NCBI GenBank assembly: GCA_940337035.1
Contig: OW679203.1
Location: forward strand, 73,237,061-73,301,060
Direction of reading: 5' to 3'
Source: Agriotes lineatus
Taxonomy: Eukaryota > Arthropoda > Insecta > Coleoptera > Elateridae
DNA length: 64,000 nucleotides
Below are positions 1-11,508 of the stretch, piece after piece. Under the pieces are notes generated by a model. The model ran no database searches. It was not told the DNA's origin and was given only the letters and a program-made list of their open reading frames with translations. Position 1 is the stretch's first letter. Each line of letters opens with the position of its first letter. The position numbers were made by a program, and so were the translations under genes.

Positions 1-3000
1 AAACAGTCTCTCCATTTCTTCGTTTCTGGCACATAATTTCTTAATATATGATTTTGCACTTAAAGTCGTAACAAAAATACGTTTGTATTAGTGTTGTGCT
101 TCACAACAAATTTTCCTAGAAAATGTTACGAAATGTCCACTTGATATTATTTAAAACTTGGGAATTAAAAATATTTAGTACTACGAGAAAAAAGTAATTA
201 ATTACTAATCACCAATTACCGCCCAATGAAGTAATTAAATTACCAAAAATATCAATTTCTTAAATGAAATAGTAATTCAATTATCAATTACTTGGTAATC
301 GTAATTGTACTACATAAACTGCATTTTCAATTACTTTTAATATAAATTGTCATATATCTTTATTTAGTAGTATTTCGACAGCTTTAGGCTAGTTCATCGT
401 TTAGATTAAGTAAGTTGAAATAAATAAATAATTATTATGAAACATCATCATTTTATTAAGCTAGTAAATTGTTATAGAAAAAATAAGTTATATTGTTACC
501 GTATTGTATTCTGTAATCTTTAGTACTTACTGCACCCATCTTACTCAATAATTATTAACAAGCTACACTGCTACACAAAACAGAACATATGCACCTCCCA
601 TCCAAAAACATACGCGTCTGCACCAAATATTTACTTCTTTGTTACGCAGCACAAATTAGCTGTTATCCGATTAGTCATAGAAAAGCACAAATTACACTTA
701 TATTGTTCCAAGAACACCCAATTACAATTGACTTACCATGTAACGTAATAAGGCCTTATCTTATTTTGAGCGTTCTGGAGGTTTAATACCCAGTCGATGT
801 CAGTAATTTAGCAATAGAATTACCAAAAGTAATTGAATTACCGTCAGTAATTTCAATTACCACAGTAATTCAAATACTTTTAAATAATGTAAGCACCTTA
901 GATTAATTTAATTACTCAAAAGTAATTGAATAATTGAAGGTAGTAATTAATTACTTTCAAAAAGTAAATGTTAAGTACTTTTTAATGAAAATGTCAATTA
1001 CCAATTACAATTACCGCATTCAATTCCAAGACAAATACGCAAAAGATAATTCAATTAGTAATTTAATTATAAAGTAATTAATTACTGCTCATCTTTGCTA
1101 GTGCACCACATTACAATTTCTATATACTAAGTAGAAGAAATAGAAGTGTATATATTGCTATGTTATAATTTTACATAAATACGAATAAAGGTTTAAAAGT
1201 AACACCGTATTCATTAAATTTATTATAAATATGCTCACGAAAGCACAAAGCTTACTCCTCGGTGAGTTTGTAATAATCATATATTGCCTCTGATTAGAAA
1301 AGATAATCTCAAACATAATTATACAAGTCATTTATTAGAAACTTCTATTTAAAGGAATTTAAATACACAAAAGTTGAGCTAACCTTTTTAATTTAACATA
1401 AAGTAAAACGATCAAGCTTTATTAAGCTATTAAAGTTAATAGATTTGTTTGATAAAGCGTTATATCTTAACCCAATGCCAGGTGTTGAATTGCGTTTAAA
1501 ATTGGGATTTATTGAAAATACTCTGCCGATATCACAAACAGTTGGCCGAGCAGTGACAATTGCAATCTGAAAAAGCATCGTATCAGTAAAATATAACAAA
1601 TAATGTGATGAAATGGTTGGCCTGAGTTAGGGTAGCAGATAGCAATCTCGACTAACATGGATGTGTCTTATTAGAAAAGTCAGTCATAACCTAAAACTAG
1701 CAGATTTGAAAGGTTACGTTGACAGCAGTTTTTGTTAGTAAAATTAAAAAGAGCTGTTTTACATGAAATTGGTCATTATGGCGATAATGACGATGAAGAC
1801 TTCTTGATAAAAAAATAAAAGAATATTGTTTCAGGGTGACTAGTTGTGAACAGCCCTTTCGAATTTAACTGTTGGAACGGATATTGGGCATAAAAGTGTT
1901 AAGTTAGAGCGTCGTATTATTAATTACCACGCACTGTGCAGTGATTCAGAATAGCAAAAATAAATTAAAATAATGTGTAAACAAGTTGTCGAACTGATTA
2001 CGCACTAAAGCCGTTTAAAGCAGTTTACTGAGCAGCCAAGGTCAATCAAGTCGGCAATCGGGACCGAAGTCAGCCCACCGAGCTATCTGTAAGCAGTTCA
2101 AAAGAATTGGAGATGCGCTAGGAAGCGTAAATTTCGCTGAGCGTAGCCGCAACACCGAAAGCAGCGACGCATCGAATCGTGAGTGCGTCAAAAGTTAATT
2201 TATGTACATAAGCGACGTATAAAAGTAGAGTTCAGACATATTTAAATAAAGAAAAACGCATTTTTATTGATAAAATCCGTATAATTCCTATAAAACCTTC
2301 CATGTAACAATTGTTTGGTTGATTTCTAAGCGTCAGTAACTAAAGAAAACCGTTAATTTCGAAGGAGTTGTTTTACTAAAAGTTAAAACCGGGGTAATTG
2401 GATTTTTTGAGTAAAAATAAGAATGAACATGGCGGCACAATTATTAATAAGTTTTAATTATGTTAATGTGACTACTGAAATTTTTTATATACCTTACTAA
2501 TAAATTAATGTTTTTTTCTCAAAATTGTCGTTCATTTATTTGAGAGTACTTAGATAACTCATGTTGTATTAACTTAAACTTGTAACAGTAAGCTGAGATA
2601 AGAGTCGGCTTAAAGCAGTTAATTTTAATACAGGAATGTTAAAGTAAGTTAGAGAGTCATTAAATAAAAATAAAAGAAACCTGAGATTATGTATTTATTA
2701 CGTAATAAGCCATTATATTATAGATTATAGCGAGATAGTTGCAAGCATTACTGACCTATGGCGTAAGCGTAGTTAATATTCATATGAAACCTTAAACACA
2801 GCGATATAGTGTTACAGTAATATAATATAATAAGATGTTCAATATTTACATGCCTTCCACTGTAAGCAGTGTGGAAGCATATATTTCATGGGTTCAGTAC
2901 AGCAATTTTTTTCCAGGTCTAAACATGTGCGAGGTTGAAATTAGAAACCTTTACCAATATGTTGATTGAATAATTTTAACTGACCAGAATTTGATTATAT

Positions 3001-3003
3001 GTA
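1..3003. repeat. Direct (tandem) repeat copy A, non-coding
   Basis: The sequence recurs at 3421-6566. The first part (to about 1640) differs from the other copy at several percent of positions and lacks a segment of about 148 bp found there. The last 1.36 kb differs at only about five positions by eye. The unit is AT-rich, has no convincing gene, and contains stretches rich in AATTAC/GTAATT words. A TATAAAAG box at about 2218 follows a GC-richer stretch with several CGACGCA/GTGCGTC-like words; this may be a promoter of an unknown element or gene. Short open frames in both copies do not keep their frame between copies, which argues against coding. Confidence 0.85.
180..1090. repeat. Quasi-palindromic AATTAC/GTAATT-rich blocks (copy A)
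   Basis: Two blocks (about 190-330 and 800-1090) are dominated by GTAATT and AATTAC words facing each other, often joined as GTAATTGAATTACC. Spacing is irregular, so this is not a clean satellite. The same blocks recur in copy B. The TAATTA core is also the generic homeodomain site, so regulatory use is conceivable but not shown. Confidence 0.6.
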
Positions 3004-3006
3004 CGA

Positions 3007-3106
3007 NNNNNNNNNNNNNNNNNNNNNNNNNNNNNNNNNNNNNNNNNNNNNNNNNNNNNNNNNNNNNNNNNNNNNNNNNNNNNNNNNNNNNNNNNNNNNN
3101 NNNNNN
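3007..3106. other. Assembly gap of 100 N
   Basis: Exactly 100 N characters, the usual placeholder for a gap of unknown size. It lies between the two direct-repeat copies, so the number of copies and their separation are uncertain. Confidence 0.99.
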
Positions 3107-3420
3107 AGGCCTGCCTTAAATGGTTTTTATTTTGGAACACACGATATATTTATATTGAAAGTATATAAAGATTAGTTGTTTAAGTTGGAATTAAGTATCA
3201 GAAAAAGCATTTATGTAAAACTTCTGATAAAATAAATATAAAGAATCTGTCCTTATACTCAAACTTAAACGGCAACCGATAAGCAGGTTTCCAATTTCTC
3301 GTTCTTGAGTTCAAACGGAGAACAATTTGGCCTTGCTCTTTACGACATGCTCACACTAAACGTGCTGTTTTAAAGATTTTTCTCTTTTCTCTTTTTTATT
3401 GTTCTTTGCAAGAAACCGCG
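3107..3420. other. Intergenic spacer with a dispersed-repeat fragment
   Basis: No gene is seen. The stretch at about 3150-3240 (beginning AGTATATAAAGATTA) resembles about 15575-15655 at roughly three quarters of positions by eye, so it belongs to a dispersed, unclassified repeat. Confidence 0.5.
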
Positions 3421-6400
3421 TCTCTCCATTTCTTCGTTTCTGGCACATAATTTCTTAATATATGATTTTGCACTTAAACTCGTAACAAAAATACGTTTGT
3501 ATTAGCATTGTGCTTCACAACAATTTTTCCTAGAAAATGTTACTAAATGTCCACTTGGTATTATTTAAAACTTGGGAATTAATCAATATTTAGTACTACA
3601 AGAACATAGAGCTCGGAAAATTAATTTAAAAAAGTAATTAATTACTAATTACCAATTACCGCCCAATAAAGTAATTGAATTACCAAAGATATCAATTATT
3701 TAAATAAAATAGTAATTCAATTATCAATTACTTGGTAATCGTAACTGTACTACATAAACTACATTTTCAATTACTTTTAATATAATTTGTCATATATCTT
3801 TATTTAGTAGTATTTGAACATCTTTGAGCTAGTAAATCGTTTAAACAAGTACGTAAATTGAAATAAATAAATAATTATCATGAAACATCATCATTTCATT
3901 AAGCTAGTAAATTGTTATAACATGTGTCAAAACTGACGGAAATCCTAACCTGCTAACCTCGAATTTGGCAAGGACTTACAGTGCCACCAACATATTATTC
4001 ATACAGCAAATATTTCAAAGCCAGGCTTGAATTAATTTTCGTTTGCTCACAAGCAAGAAAAAAATAAATTATATTGTTACCGTACTGTATTCTGTAATCT
4101 TTAGTACTTACTGCACCCATCTTACACAATAATTATTAACAAGCTACACTGCTACACAAAACAGAACATATGCACCTCCCATCCAAAAACATACGCGTCT
4201 GCACCAAATATTTACTTCTTTGTTACGCAGCACAAATTAGCCGTTATCCGACTAGTCACAGAAAAGCACAAATTACACTTATATTGTTCCAAGAACACCC
4301 AATTACAATTGACTTACCATGTAACGTATTAAGGCTTATTTTGTGCGTTCTAGAGGTTTAATACCCAGTCGATGTCAGTAATTTAGTAATAGAATTACCA
4401 AAAGTAATTGAATTACCGCCAGTAATTTCAATTACCACAGTAATTCAAATACTTGTTAATAATGTAAACACCTTAGATTAATTTAATTACTCAAAAGTAA
4501 TTGAATAATTGAAGATAGTAATTAATTATTTTAAAAAAGTAAATTTTAAGTACTTTTTAATAAAAATGTCAATTACAAATTACAATTACCGCATTCAATT
4601 CCAAGGCAAATACGCAAAATGTAATTCAATTAATAATTTAATTATAAAGTAATTAATTACTGCTCATCTTTGCGAGTGCACCACATTACAATTTCTATAT
4701 ACTAAGTAGAAGAAATAGAAGTGTATATATTGCTATGTTATAGTTTTACATAAATATGAATAAAGGTTTAAAAGTAACACCGTATTCATTAATTTTATTA
4801 TAGATATGCCCACTAAAGCACAAAGCTTACTCCTCGGTGAATTTGTAATGATCATGTATTGCCTCTGATTAGAAAAGAGAATCTAAAACATAAATATACA
4901 AGTCATTTATTAAAAACTTTTATTTAAAGGAATTTAAATACACAAAAGTTGAGCTAACCTTTTTAATTTAACATAAAGTAAAACGATCAAGCTTTATTAA
5001 GCTATTAAAGTTAATAGATAAAGAGTTATATCTTAACCCAATGCCAGGTGTTGAATTGCGTTTAAAATTGGGATTTATTGAAAATACTATGCCGATATCA
5101 CAAACAGTTGGCCGAGCAGTGACAATTGCAATCTGAAAAAGCATCATATCAGTAAAATATAACAAATAATGTGATGAAATGGTTGGCCTGAGTTAGGGTG
5201 GCAGATAGCAGCTCGACTAACATGGATGTGTCTTATTAGAAAAGTCAGTCATAACCTAAAACTAGCAGATTTGAAAGGTTACGTTGACAGCAGTTTTTGT
5301 TAGTAAAATTAAAAAGAGCTGTTTTACATGAAATTGGTCATTATGGCGATAATGACGATGAAGAGTTCTTGATAAAAAAATAAAAGAATATTGTTTCAGG
5401 GTGACTAGTTGTGAACAGCCCTTTCGAATTTAACTGTTGGAACGGATATTGGGCATAAAAGTGTTAAGTTAGAGCGTCGTATTATTAATTACCACGCACT
5501 GTGCAGTGATTCAGAATAGCAAAAATAAATTAAAATAATGTGTAAACAAGTTGTCGAACTGATTACGCACTAAAGCCGTTTAAAGCAGTTTACTGAGCAG
5601 CCAAGGTCAATCAAGTCGGCAATCGGGACCGAAGTCAGCCCACCGAGCTATCTGTAAGCAGTTCAAAAGAATTGGAGATGCGCTAGGAAGCGTAAATTTC
5701 GCTGAGCGTAGCCGCAACACCGAAAGCAGCGACGCATCGAATCGTGAGTGCGTCAAAAGTTAATTTATGTACATAAGCGACGTATAAAAGTAGAGTTCAG
5801 ACATATTTAAATAAAGAAAAACGCATTTTTATTGATAAAATCCGTATAATTCCTATAAAACCTTCCATGTAACAATTGTTTGGTTGATTTCTAAGCGTCA
5901 GTAACTAAAGAAAACAGTTAATTTCGAAGGAGTTGTTTTACTAAAAGTTTAAACCGGGGTAATTGGATTTTTTGAGTAAAAATAAGAATGAACATGGCGG
6001 CACAATTATTAATAAGTTTTAATTATGTTAATGTGACTACTGAAATTTTTTATATACCTTACTAATAAATTAATGTTTTTTTCTCAAAATTGTCGTTCAT
6101 TTATTTGAGAGTACTTAGATAACTCATGTTGTATTAACTTAAACTTGTAACAGTAAGCTGAGATAAGAGTCGGCTTAAAGCAGTTAATTTTAATACAGGA
6201 ATGTTAAAGTAAGTTAGAGATTCATTAAATAAAAATAAAAGAAACCTGAGATTATGTATTTATTACGTAATAAGCCATTATATTATAGATTATAGCGAGA
6301 TAGTTGCAAGCATTACTGACCTATGGCGTAAGCGTAGTTAATATTCATATGAAACCTTAAACACAGCGATATAGTGTTACAGTAATATAATATAATAAGA

Positions 6401-6566
6401 TGTTCAATATTTACATGCCTTCCACTGTAAGCAGTGTGGAAGCATATATTTCATGGGTTCAGTACAGCAATTTTTTTCCAGGTCTAAACATGTGCGAGGT
6501 TGAAATTAGAAACCTTTACCAATATGTTGATTGAATAATTTTAACTGACCAGAATTTGATTATATG
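3421..6566. repeat. Direct (tandem) repeat copy B, non-coding
   Basis: Second copy of the unit at 1-3003, same orientation. It ends at the same word (TTGATTATATGTA) and then runs into unique sequence. Relative to copy A it carries an extra segment at about 3919-4066. The 3' 1.36 kb is almost identical to copy A while the 5' 1.6 kb is clearly more diverged. The AATTAC-rich blocks recur at about 3630-3790 and 4370-4660. Confidence 0.85.
3919..4066. repeat. Indel of about 148 bp specific to copy B
   Basis: Copy A passes directly through this point near 480. The inserted sequence contains CCTGCTAACCTCGAATTTG, which is also in the stem of the P-derived MITE near 28985, followed in both by a similar GACTTACAG run. 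It may be a fragment of a related short element. Clear terminal repeats were not found. Confidence 0.45.
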
Positions 6567-6672
6567 TATACAAAAATGTACTTCTAATTCTGATTTATTT
6601 GAAAATATTTTTATCTCTGTTAGTTTTCTCCTAAAGTCAATAATTTTTGTTGTTTATTATGAAACAGCCACA

Positions 6673-6726
6673 AGTTACATTATAGCTAGACAATGGCCCC
6701 CTGTGTAAACTGCAAGCTTGCAACCT
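6673..6726 (+). repeat. Truncated 5' LTR of gypsy-1
   Basis: These bases match the start of the 3' LTR at 14624 (shared stretch from AGTTACATTATAGC to CTTGCAACCT), then the match stops. Promoter and polyadenylation parts of the LTR are missing, so this copy should lack its own promoter. The CACA duplication shows the outer end is original and the loss is internal. Confidence 0.85.
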
Positions 6727-6821
6727 GGTATTTTATGTCACGAGATCGATGACGCTCACCAAGGCGTTCTATCCCTAGAATTTTATTTTTAAATAATTGT
6801 AACAACATTAGCAACCCAAAT

Positions 6822-7973
6822 ATGGTTGACCAAAACGCATCACTGTTTACCCCACATTTTAGTGTAGGATTATTAAATGAAATACCGTCATATGATGGTA
6901 ATCAAGCCACTCTATCGGAATTTATCAGATCCGCAGAGATCATTGCAACTAAATTTTGCACGGAAAATTCAAATGATTATGTCAACCAAATAATTTTAAA
7001 TTCGATAAGGAATAAATTAAAAGGTCAAGCGTTAGAAGTAATTACAGGTTACCAGTATGATACTCGGAAAGACTTAAAAAATGTCTTAATTGAAAATTTT
7101 GGCGACCAAAGGTCAGAATTGAATCTTTTAATTGATTTAACCAAATTAAAACAGAATAAAGACTCTCCCATAGAATTTTTCAATAAAGTTAGAACCCATT
7201 TGGCTATTTATAATTCAAAAGTTTCTCTGAGTCGAGAATCACAAGACATTATCACTTATAAATTGAAGGCTAACAAAGACTTAGCACTTCGCACTTTTAC
7301 AAGCGGATTAAATGAAAATTTAGGAAGCTTTGTAAGAAGTAGAAATCCAACTTCACTAGAACAAGCCTTAAGCATAGTAAAAGAAGAAATTGATATCAGA
7401 TATTTTCAAAATCAAAATCATAATCAGAATATTAAACAATTTTCAAATACAAGTCAGAAATTAAATAAACCATATTTAACTTCCAATATTCAAAAACGAA
7501 ATTCATATCAACATAAATTTAATAACCCAAATTTCATGCAAAGACTATTCCAACAATATCGAAATTTTAACAATCCTAATAATTCTAGAATAACCCAAAA
7601 TTCAAGTTTTAATGCATTTGCACCAAAACTAAATTATAAACCAACAAATAATCCAGAACCAATGGATTTCAGCACTATAAAAAGACCAGCTACTCAACAA
7701 TCAAATTTCCCTAATAAATATCGAGCAAATTCTCAGAACTTTAATAGAAATTTTAATCATTTAAATTACCATCAAGGAAATCCTCCGGATGAGTTTGAAA
7801 ACCCAACCGAAAATTTATTTTCAACTCCAGAATATTCTAACGAAAACCCTCAGGAACATTTTGATACTAATAATTTTCAAGATACAACTGAAAATTTCGA
7901 ACCACAAGATTTAGACCATACCCCAGATTATTTCGAATATCCAGATCCAGACGATACCGAAAATTTTTATTAA
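6822..7973 (+). CDS. gag: Gag-like protein of gypsy-1
   Basis: 383 codons from an ATG in good context (AAATATGG) to TAA. Residues about 1-190 are a helix-rich capsid-like region with the retrotransposon Gag pattern: a YDG motif near the start, then hydrophobic stretches. Residues about 200-330 are extremely rich in Asn and Gln, and the last 60 residues are acidic. No CCHC zinc knuckle is present, which is usual for errantivirus Gag. The protein would build the intracellular particle and bind RNA. Pol follows in another frame and starts near this stop, consistent with frameshifting. This is the only gypsy-1 gene without visible lesions. Confidence 0.8.
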   Translation: MVDQNASLFTPHFSVGLLNEIPSYDGNQATLSEFIRSAEIIATKFCTENSNDYVNQIILNSIRNKLKGQALEVITGYQYDTRKDLKNVLIENFGDQRSELNLLIDLTKLKQNKDSPIEFFNKVRTHLAIYNSKVSLSRESQDIITYKLKANKDLALRTFTSGLNENLGSFVRSRNPTSLEQALSIVKEEIDIRYFQNQNHNQNIKQFSNTSQKLNKPYLTSNIQKRNSYQHKFNNPNFMQRLFQQYRNFNNPNNSRITQNSSFNAFAPKLNYKPTNNPEPMDFSTIKRPATQQSNFPNKYRANSQNFNRNFNHLNYHQGNPPDEFENPTENLFSTPEYSNENPQEHFDTNNFQDTTENFEPQDLDHTPDYFEYPDPDDTENFY

Positions 7974-10900
7974 GAGCCTCGGAAAAGAACATTTTAACTT
8001 TTAATATAAATCCAAAATCAAACCTTCCTTATATTATAATTCCCGCAACCGGCGATAAACTTTTAATAGATACAGGTAGCTCACAAACAATAATTTCCCC
8101 AGAATTTGTACAACAACATTTCCCAAATTGTATTTATAAAGCAGAATTCCAGATAATTACATCTCATGGAACTTCACAACATAATTTTGCTGCAGATTTA
8201 CCCATTCCTAATCTTTTTTATGAAAATGGAACACATACGTGTTATTTATTCAATTTTCACCAAGACTATGTAGGACTTATTGGATCCGATTTACTTTCAA
8301 AATTATCCGTACGAATAGATTATAAATGGATGCACATTCAAACAGAAAAAACAGTAATACCATTCTATTATAACCCATCAAAAACTAAACAGGAAATTCA
8401 AAAACGTAATGAATGTAATTTTTCCAAATTTAAAAATTCAGATTTCGTCAAGAAACTTGTAGTAAGCCCCGCGTACAGAATTTTTTTGTAAATTTACCAG
8501 CAGTAGGAAAGAATGGAACTAAAATAGCTCCAAATCTAAAATTTAATGAAAAATTAGTTATGCCTTCAGCATTAGTGAAATTACACAATAATTGGTTTAA
8601 AATCAGCGTAATTAATACTTCAAAAGAAACACAAGAAATAAATATTTATAATCCTTTATTTTTAGAAGACTATGAACCCGATAGCAAAAATCAACCTATC
8701 AGACTTAACAACTTTAATATAAAAACTCCAAACACCAAAAGTATTTTAAATAACAATTTAAAAAACAATTTAAGACTAGACCATTTAAACGAAGACGAAA
8801 AAACTCTTTTGACTAATTTATGCTTTCAATACAGAGATGTATTTTACTCTCCTGAAATACCTTTATCCGTTACGAATTTGACAAAACACCACATTAGGAC
8901 TAAAACCAATGCACCTATATTTACGAAAACATACCGTTATCCCCATATTCATCGCGAAGAGGTCAAAAAGCAAATAAAGAAAATGTTAAACGAAGATATT
9001 ATAGAGCCATCGGAATCACCATATAATTTTCCTATTTGGGTCGTCCCAAAAAAGTTAGACTCCTCCGGAAACCAAAAATGGCGCATTGTAGTTGATTATC
9101 GAAAATTAAATGAACAAACTATTGAAGACAAATATCCATTGCCCCTTATAGAAATCGTATTAGACAATCTTGGCAGAGCCAAATACTTCACAACTTTGGA
9201 TTTTGCCTCTGGTTTCCACCAGGTAGAAATCGAAAAGAAAGATCGCGAAAAAACCGCTTTTTCAACCGAAGAAGGCCATTTTCAGTTTAAAAGAATGGCT
9301 ATGGGTTTACGTAACAGTCCTGCATCCTTCCAAAGGATGATAAATACAGCCTTAATTGGACTCACTCCAACACAATGCCTAGTTTACCTAGACGACATTA
9401 TAATTTTCGGAAATTCTCTTCAAGAACACATGCAACGACGTTTAAAAAATGTTTTTCAAAAATGTAGAGATGCTAATGTAAAGATTCAGCTAGATAAATC
9501 AGAATTTTTACATAAATCCGTAAAATATTTAGGTCATATAGTTACTTCAGAAGGAATAAAACCAGATCCATCTAAAATATCAGCAATTTAAAATTTCCCA
9601 GCACCCAAAACAAGAACCGAGATAAAATCATTCTTAGGACTATTTGGCTATTATAGAAAATTTATCAAAGACTTTGCCAAAATAACTAAATTCTTAACCG
9701 TATGTTTAAAGAAAGAAAATAAAATTGTACACACCCCTGAATTTTTTGAAGAACTTTGAGTATTGCAAACAAATTTTAATGAATGAACCAGTACTTCAAT
9801 ATCCTGACTTTGAAAAACCTTTAGAACTGACTACCGATGCATCTAAATTTGCGATAGGCGCGGTATTATCCCAAGATGGTAAATCCTTAATAATGCAGAA
9901 CAAAATTATACTACAATTGAACGAGAACTTCTAGCCATAGTTTGGGCAACGAAACAATTTCGTCCATATCTGTATGGAGTAAAATTTAAATTGTACACCG
10001 ATCATAGACCGCTTGTTTGGCTAAAAAATTTAAAAGAACCAAATTCCAAATTAACTCGTTGGGCACTTAAATTAGAAGAATACGATTTCACCGTAAACTA
10101 TATACCAGGCAAATTAAATAAAGTTGCCCACGCTTTATCACGCGTTCAAATTTACCCCATGACTTTAGAAACACCCGATAGACTTCATACACCAATACCA
10201 ATACAAGGTAACGAAAGCTTAATGGCAAGTAGGGCAAGCACCCCCGACATACAAGACTTTTTTTCAGTACCGACCATCGGACCACCAAAACCGGAAACGC
10301 CTAAAGTAAAAATTATATCCGACATTTAAATAAGACCACCAAATAACGACGATAATAACTCCTATGTCGAAACAGTACATTCGCAACAATCGTCTACCCC
10401 CGTAATCCATATTGCCGAAAAACCTCTACAACAATTTAAAAATCAAATTGAATTTGTAATTTCTCAACTACCACGAGATATCGGAATCACTAAATACGAC
10501 GGAATTACACATTATTCTGTATCCCTAAATAATACAAATAAAATTGACGTATTCAACAGGCTATTAATTGAACATTGTGAACCTAGAACACATTACCATT
10601 GTTATTTTCCTAACGACGAACTTTGTTTAGATTTTTCTAATTTTCTGCAAGACATAATTAACGATAACACACCCAAATTTCATTAATGTATGTCACAAGT
10701 GACTTACATTCTAAATCCACAAGATCGTCAATATCAAATCCAAAATTGCCATCTAGGCAAAACCAATCACCGTGGTATCAATGAAACAATTGAACATATA
10801 AAAAGAAAATATTATTGGAAATCAATTAATAAAGATGTCACCGACTATATTAATAATTGTCATATTTGTAAAACGCAAAAGTACAATAGAAACCCAATTA

Positions 10901-11508
10901 AGCAGCCTTTACATCTTACTCCTACACAAAACCAACCATTTCATACTATACACTTGGATATTTTTCAGATAGGTAAGAGAAGCTATTTAACAATAATAGA
11001 TTCATTTTCCAAATTCGCCCAAGCATACTATATTAAATCTCGAAATTTAACAGACGTCATTGAACAACTACTTAATTATATGTGTACTTTTACTATACCA
11101 AATATCATTATAGCTGATGGAGAATTTAACAAAAATATTTTTAAAGACTTCATAGCTTTACATAAAATCCAGTTACATACGACAACCACACATCACCATC
11201 AATCTAACTCCCCAATTGAACGACTACATTCGACAATAATTGAACACTATCGACTATTGACGGATGTACCTGAACAAAACAAAATTCAAGATTGTATTCT
11301 TGCATTTATTCATACGATACACTCTAATCTCAATTTGACCCCTTTTGAGATTGTATTTGGTCATACTGAATGTAGAAATCAGTTCGATTTAAAATATACA
11401 AAAACCTACTATCATGATTATTTATCTGGTCACAAAACCCGCATGAAAAACGTTTACCAAATATTGCAAGGCAAGAAAATTGATACTAAAGAAAGACGAA
11501 ATCAATGA
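7950..11508 (+). pseudogene. pol: Pol of gypsy-1 (protease, RT, RNase H, integrase), broken
   Basis: The protease active site DTGSS is at about 8070. Reverse transcriptase runs about 8900-9590 and has the catalytic YLDDI motif near 9390. RNase H starts with a TDAS motif near 9832. Integrase covers 10690-11508, with an HHCC zinc module (CHIC near 10859) and a D, D, E catalytic set in HLDIFQ, IADGEF and SPIERL. Lesions: a frameshift at the T-run near 8485, a TAA at about 9588, further frame breaks near 9750 and 9900, and a stop-rich stretch around 10330-10690. The usual final RNase H motif ADALSR reads AHALSR. It would copy and integrate the element, but this copy is dead. Confidence 0.88.

Noticed and set aside
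589..4361. Two similar 63-65-codon frames at 589-786 and 4170-4361
   Set aside because: They lie in the duplicated non-coding unit; the copies differ by indels that change the frame and no motif is present.
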